A stretch of 8,582 bases of DNA, taken from Burkholderiaceae bacterium. GTDB lineage: Bacteria; Pseudomonadota; Gammaproteobacteria; Burkholderiales; Burkholderiaceae. The notes under the pieces are model-generated. The model was not told where the DNA came from. It did no database searches and saw only the letters and a program-made list of their open reading frames with translations. The translations under genes and the position numbers were made by a program. The DNA lies in NCBI GenBank assembly GCA_947373615.1, contig CANBYN010000072.1, forward strand, positions 1 through 8,582. The letters run 5' to 3'. This document shows positions 5,321-8,582 of this stretch, in pieces; the stretch's first letter is position 1, and each line of letters begins with the position of its first letter.

Positions 5321-6898
5321 ATGCTCGATGACAATATTAAGTCGCAACTTAAGGCTTATTTTGAAAAGATTGTTAGCCCAATCGTTTTAATTGCCACAGT
5401 TGACGGCAGCGAAAAATCAACTGAAATGCTTGAACTTTTAAATGAAGTAGCTGAGCAATCAGATAAGATCAGCTTGAAGGTGGATGGTAAAGCCGAGCAT
5501 GTCCCAAGCTTTACCGTTGCCAAAGTGGGTGATGTTGCGCGTATTTCATTTGCAGGTTTGCCCATGGGCCATGAACTGACTTCTTTCATCCTGGCTATTT
5601 TGCAATCAAGCGGTTACCCACCTAAAACTGAACAAGAGGTGTTAGATCGCATTCGTAAGTTAGATGGAAAGTTACATTTCCAAACCTTTATTTCTCTCTC
5701 ATGTCATAACTGCCCGGACGTTGTGCAAGCACTCAATCTCATGGCAGTGCTCAATCCCAATATCAACCATGAAATGATCGATGGAGCATTCTTTCCGGGG
5801 CTGGTAGATCAATACCAAATTATGGCTGTACCAACCGTCATCATGAATGGCGCAGTATTTGGTCAAGGTCGCATGAGCGTTGAAGAAATTGTTGCTAAGC
5901 TAGATACTACCAGCCCTCAAGAAGAAGCGGCAAAGCTTTCCGAAAAAGATCCCTATGACGTCTTAGTAGTTGGAGGCGGGCCCGCTGGGTCTGCTGCTGC
6001 TATTTATGCAGCGCGCAAAGGCATTCGTACTGGCGTCATCTCAGAACGCTTTGGCGGTCAAGTAATGGACACCTTAGGTATTGAAAACTTCATCTCCGTA
6101 ACACATACCGAAGGCCCTAAGCTGGTTCAGGCGCTTGAACAACATGTAAAGAGCTATGAAGTGGATATTCTGAATTTACAGCGCGCAACCGCCTTACGTA
6201 AATTTGATCAAGGAATTGAAGTTGAACTAGCCAATGGCGCTATTTTAAAGAGTAAATCTGTCATCTTGAGTACCGGAGCTCGCTGGAGAGAAATGAATGT
6301 GCCAGGTGAACAAGAATATCGTGGCAAAGGCGTAGCTTACTGCCCTCATTGCGATGGCCCTTTGTTTAAAGGCAAGCGTGTAGCCGTGATTGGTGGCGGA
6401 AATTCTGGAGTTGAGGCTGCTATTGATTTAGCCGGAATTGTGAGCCATGTAACTCTCATTGAATTTGATAATCAATTGCGTGCCGATGCCGTACTACAAA
6501 CAAAACTCAATAGCCTTTCGAATGTGACCGTAATCAAGAGTGCACTGACCAAAAAAGTTTTGGGTGATGGCAATAAAGTTAGTGGCTTACATTACCAAGA
6601 CCGTATTAACAACTCGGAACATGCTTTGGAGCTTGAAGGCATCTTTGTGCAAATTGGTTTACTCCCTAATACTGATTGGCTTAAAGGTACTATTGAGCTA
6701 TCAAAGCATGGTGAAGTCATTGTGAACGCAAAAGGTGAAACATCGTTGCCTGGAGTATTTGCAGCAGGTGACTGTACGACCATGCCATATAAGCAAATTA
6801 TTATTGCGATGGGAGAAGGCGCTAAGGCATCACTTGGAGCATTTGACTACTTGATTCGCTCGTCCATACCAGAGAGTGAGCCAGCAGTAGCAGCTTAA
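5321..6898 (+). CDS. ahpF: Alkyl hydroperoxide reductase subunit F (FAD disulfide reductase)
   Basis: AhpF moves electrons from NAD(P)H to FAD, to its own CxxC centres and then to AhpC. At 525 residues it is near the usual length of about 520. The N-terminal tandem thioredoxin-like domain (about 1-200) carries CHNC (Cys128/Cys131), the centre that hands electrons to AhpC. The thioredoxin-reductase-like part has the FAD-binding VVGGGPAGSAAAIYAARKG (216-234), the redox pair CPHC (Cys341/Cys344) in AYCPHCDGPLFKGK, the NAD(P)H site VAVIGGGNSGVEAA (354-367) and the second FAD contact VFAAGDCTTMPYKQ (479-492). All key residues are present. An AAGGA ribosome site (5308-5312) precedes the ATG. It follows ahpC by 105 bp with no intrinsic terminator between, so a dicistronic transcript is likely. 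The tail after LIRSS is a short, poorly conserved extension. Confidence 0.98.
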   Translation: MLDDNIKSQLKAYFEKIVSPIVLIATVDGSEKSTEMLELLNEVAEQSDKISLKVDGKAEHVPSFTVAKVGDVARISFAGLPMGHELTSFILAILQSSGYPPKTEQEVLDRIRKLDGKLHFQTFISLSCHNCPDVVQALNLMAVLNPNINHEMIDGAFFPGLVDQYQIMAVPTVIMNGAVFGQGRMSVEEIVAKLDTTSPQEEAAKLSEKDPYDVLVVGGGPAGSAAAIYAARKGIRTGVISERFGGQVMDTLGIENFISVTHTEGPKLVQALEQHVKSYEVDILNLQRATALRKFDQGIEVELANGAILKSKSVILSTGARWREMNVPGEQEYRGKGVAYCPHCDGPLFKGKRVAVIGGGNSGVEAAIDLAGIVSHVTLIEFDNQLRADAVLQTKLNSLSNVTVIKSALTKKVLGDGNKVSGLHYQDRINNSEHALELEGIFVQIGLLPNTDWLKGTIELSKHGEVIVNAKGETSLPGVFAAGDCTTMPYKQIIIAMGEGAKASLGAFDYLIRSSIPESEPAVAA

Positions 6899-6910
6899 GA
6901 AAGCAAAATA

Positions 6911-6944
6911 CCGTATACGGGAAATAAGAGAATTGCTCGTTATT
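6911..6944 (+). other. Short convergent spacer after ahpF with weak dyads
   Basis: The 49-bp space between the ahpF stop and the convergent DUF1622-type gene holds CCGTATACGG (6911-6920), a 10-bp palindrome. It also holds a weak hairpin, AATAAGAG with CTC-G-TTATT (6923-6944). Neither is followed by a T-tract. They may end ahpF transcription weakly, but I do not call an intrinsic terminator. Confidence 0.25.
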
Positions 6945-6947
6945 GCG

Positions 6948-7295
6948 CTATGCTTTAGGCGGGGCCTGCCAAGGCCAGCGTCCATCAATTTCTAAGGTGA
7001 GGGACCAACTTAAGAAGCAGCGAATTAAAACGATGGCTCCTAAAACTGCCACACTAGTTAAAGATGGACTAATCGCTACGGTACGAATCACATCTCCGGC
7101 AACCAAAATCTCGAGCCCCAGAATTAATGATCGAACAATTTGAATCCGAAATGCCTTATAGGCAATGTCCGATGACTGAGTAATAAGATCTTTGATAAAT
7201 ATGCATATTCCCCAGAGCACACCAAGCGAAACTATCGCCACACCCAAGGCATCCATCACATCGCTAACACTTCGAATTAATTCAATTAAGTTCAT
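6948..7295 (-). CDS. DUF1622-type small inner-membrane protein
   Basis: The 115-residue product has three predicted membrane helices (about 15-36, 54-74 and 79-98). The segment FRIQIVRSLILGLEILVAGDVIRTVAISPSLTSVAVLGAIVLIRCFLSW (49-97) matches what I recall of the DUF1622 family: a helix with L-x-L-E-x-x-x-A-x-D-x-x-R-T, then a helix with A-x-x-x-x-I-R-x-F-L. The function of that family is unknown. The open frame extends to a TTG at 7403, but those 36 extra residues do not look like the family and the ATG at 7295 gives the usual length. No Shine-Dalgarno is visible before it, so the start is moderately uncertain. It converges on ahpF, 49 bp from stop to stop, and lies 178 bp downstream of the hydrolase gene. 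Confidence 0.82.
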   Translation of the reverse strand: MNLIELIRSVSDVMDALGVAIVSLGVLWGICIFIKDLITQSSDIAYKAFRIQIVRSLILGLEILVAGDVIRTVAISPSLTSVAVLGAIVLIRCFLSWSLTLEIDGRWPWQAPPKA

Positions 7296-7334
7296 TATTG
7301 AGTTTAGGTAGTCTTTGATGCCCCTATAGTAACG

Positions 7335-7346
7335 GTTTTGCAAAAC
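7335..7346. repeat. Perfect 12-bp palindrome upstream of the DUF1622-type gene
   Basis: GTTTTGCAAAAC is fully self-complementary and lies 40-51 bp upstream of the ATG at 7295, where an operator could sit. About two perfect 12-bp palindromes are expected by chance in a window of this size, so it carries little weight alone. Confidence 0.25.
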
Positions 7347-7453
7347 ACCTAAGACATCTACAAGAAGTTTGCAATCAATTATTACGTAAAATGGCCAACC
7401 CAAGGATAGTCTGTATGATTCAAAATAGTTTGCTTAAACTAAATCTATCGCCC

Positions 7454-7475
7454 GAAAAGCTCCATTCGATGAGCT
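7454..7475 (-). terminator. Weak terminator-like hairpin at the end of the hydrolase gene
   Basis: On the minus strand AGCTC-8nt-GAGCT (7475-7471 with 7462-7458) overlaps the TAG stop codon (7474-7476) and is followed by a short T-run (four T) before CGGG. With only five stem pairs, termination would be partial at best. Confidence 0.3.
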
Positions 7476-8379
7476 AATTAGCTACCCTTTTTGACCGCAA
7501 AAACTTTTTGTAGAGACTAGCGATTTCATTTGGTTTTTCTAACATGATTAAATGAGCAGTATTGGGAATTACGAATGATTGAGAATTAGGGAATTTCCGG
7601 TCTAACAAGTATTTTCCTGAGACATTAAAGATTCCATCCTCAGCACCCCAAACACTGAACGTGGGCTTGCTAGATTTTTTTTCAGGAATTAAGACGTTAA
7701 GTTCTAAATTAACAATATCCCAAACCTGTTGATAATGGCGGTTATTGGCTACATACACGCCAATCAACTGCTCCTTAACTGAATCGGCAATTACTGGGGG
7801 CTTTGCAAATAGTAGACTCATCTCCACATTGAATTGCTCGATATTAATTGGTATGAATGGATTAATCCCTTTATAGATTTCACCCCTAACCTGCGGACTC
7901 CAAGTAATAACTCCTAAAGGTGCCCCAATAAATCCTATGCTTTGCACTTCGCGAGGATATTGTTTGGCATAAATGGCTGCTAGAGCACCACCCATTGAAC
8001 TTCCAGCAATATGCAATCTCTTTATCCCTAACTTTTCAATAAATTGATGTATTAATGAAACCTCCTTACTCAGTTGATAATCCACAATTGAGAAGCCAGT
8101 GCTTTGTCCATACCCCGGTAAATCAAGGGCATACACTAGGTACCCATCATGAGATAAATCACAAGCAAATTCAGACCATTGCTCTTTTTGAGCAAATAAT
8201 CCATGTATTAGCAAAACTGGTTTTCCTGACCCCACTGAAAAGTATTTGACAACGCCATTTTCAATATGAATCTCATCCTCAGAAAATTGACACTGAGAAA
8301 AACCATTTTCTGCATGAGAAAAAGTACTTGCCAGCGCTAGCAAGAACGTAATAATAATGTGCGTCAAATATTTATACAT
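7474..8379 (-). CDS. Exported alpha/beta hydrolase (lipase/esterase-like)
   Basis: The 301-residue protein starts with a signal peptide (hydrophobic residues 6-20, cleavage after Ser-His-Ala near 23), so it should act in the periplasm or outside the cell. The alpha/beta-hydrolase fold follows: VLLIHGLF with the oxyanion HG (59-60), YALDLPGYGQS (83-93), nucleophile elbow GSSMGG (126-131, Ser128), acid WGAEDGIF (Asp248) and NTAHLIMLEKP (His276). The catalytic triad is complete. Cys30 and Cys73, the only visible cysteines, could form a disulfide. The substrate cannot be read from the sequence; small esters or lipids are typical. No Shine-Dalgarno precedes the ATG, but the signal peptide begins there. 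A gapped dyad CTGCT-AG-AGCAG (8407-8418) lies in its upstream region. Confidence 0.92.
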   Translation of the reverse strand: MYKYLTHIIITFLLALASTFSHAENGFSQCQFSEDEIHIENGVVKYFSVGSGKPVLLIHGLFAQKEQWSEFACDLSHDGYLVYALDLPGYGQSTGFSIVDYQLSKEVSLIHQFIEKLGIKRLHIAGSSMGGALAAIYAKQYPREVQSIGFIGAPLGVITWSPQVRGEIYKGINPFIPINIEQFNVEMSLLFAKPPVIADSVKEQLIGVYVANNRHYQQVWDIVNLELNVLIPEKKSSKPTFSVWGAEDGIFNVSGKYLLDRKFPNSQSFVIPNTAHLIMLEKPNEIASLYKKFLRSKRVAN

Positions 8380-8560
8380 AAAATTAAAGTGTAGGGGTTA
8401 AGGAATCTGCTAGAGCAGCTATTGCAATACTATCCAATAAGTAGCTGGGGACTTTTTGGGAAGAATGCATAATCTCTTTTATAAACCATAACGATTAAAA
8501 ACTCATCATTTCTTATGGAGTTTTTTCCAGTGAGGCATATAGGGAAAGGCCAAAAGACAT
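8380..8560. other. Intergenic region upstream of the hydrolase gene
   Basis: This stretch holds the presumed hydrolase promoter but no clear -35/-10 pair. The only structure I see is the dyad CTGCT-AG-AGCAG (8407-8418), 28-39 bp before the start codon. No small ORF or RNA gene was recognised. Confidence 0.4.
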
Positions 8561-8561
8561 T

Positions 8562-8582
8562 AAAAAAACCGCCCGCAGGCGG
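8562..8582 (-). terminator. Intrinsic terminator of a minus-strand gene beyond the window
   Basis: On the minus strand CCGCC-TGCG-GGCGG (8582-8569) is a GC-rich 5-bp stem followed by seven T, the standard form of an intrinsic terminator. The stem may extend past the window edge. It belongs to a minus-strand gene to the right, so the hydrolase gene has its own promoter. Confidence 0.85.

Noticed and set aside
6943..7143. Plus-strand open frame after ahpF
   Set aside because: It lies antisense to the DUF1622-type gene and its translation is basic and low in structure, as expected of a shadow frame.
7296..7403. Upstream extension of the DUF1622-type gene to a TTG start
   Set aside because: The extra residues do not resemble the family, and the ATG at 7295 gives the usual length.
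1..8582. CRISPR array, insertion sequence, tRNA or phage gene
   Set aside because: No regularly spaced repeats, transposase or integrase motifs, terminal inverted repeats or tRNA-like folds were seen on either strand.

Overview
The window looks like chromosomal DNA from a low-GC betaproteobacterium of the Burkholderiales. The AhpC sequence has the Burkholderiales character (peroxidatic motif with Ala-Ala-Phe-Thr-Phe-Asn before the Cys, C-terminus Leu-Asp-Leu-Val-Gly-Lys-Ile). The AT-rich composition and many envelope proteins would suit a Polynucleobacter-like freshwater organism. That genus call is an inference from memory of families, not a search. No tRNA, rRNA, CRISPR array, transposase or phage gene is visible.

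Layout. Bases 9-2240 hold three tightly packed minus-strand genes. In transcription order they are a small membrane protein of the two-TM ion-channel type whose pore signature is degenerate (2240-1746), a 272-residue outer-membrane beta-barrel (1724-906) and a second barrel of a 'transporter'-labelled family (887-9). A near-consensus FNR/Anr-type palindrome lies 40 bp upstream of the first gene. A fourth minus-strand barrel gene (3221-2418) stands apart. Bases 3427-4390 hold a two-gene minus-strand unit: an OmpA-domain lipoprotein followed by a lipoprotein with the YxFxxD repeat (COG4315 type). It ends at a strong UUCG-loop terminator. The 261-bp divergent spacer that follows contains an imperfect inverted repeat and a Fur-like AT-rich palindromic stretch.

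Bases 4652-6898 are ahpC and ahpF on the plus strand, the two-component alkyl hydroperoxide reductase. AhpF passes electrons from NAD(P)H through FAD and two CxxC centres to AhpC, which reduces peroxides. Their 105-bp spacer can fold into two mutually exclusive hairpins that share one arm. Converging on ahpF from the right are a DUF1622-type small membrane protein (7295-6948) and a secreted alpha/beta hydrolase (8379-7474), both on the minus strand. The window ends in a terminator for a minus-strand gene that lies outside it.

Functional picture. Nearly every non-ahp gene encodes an envelope protein: three outer-membrane barrels, two lipoproteins, two inner-membrane proteins and one exported hydrolase. 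The ahpCF pair is ordinary in protein sequence. The least explained parts are the pseudo-channel plus two-barrel cluster with its possible oxygen-responsive operator, and the alternative RNA fold between ahpC and ahpF.
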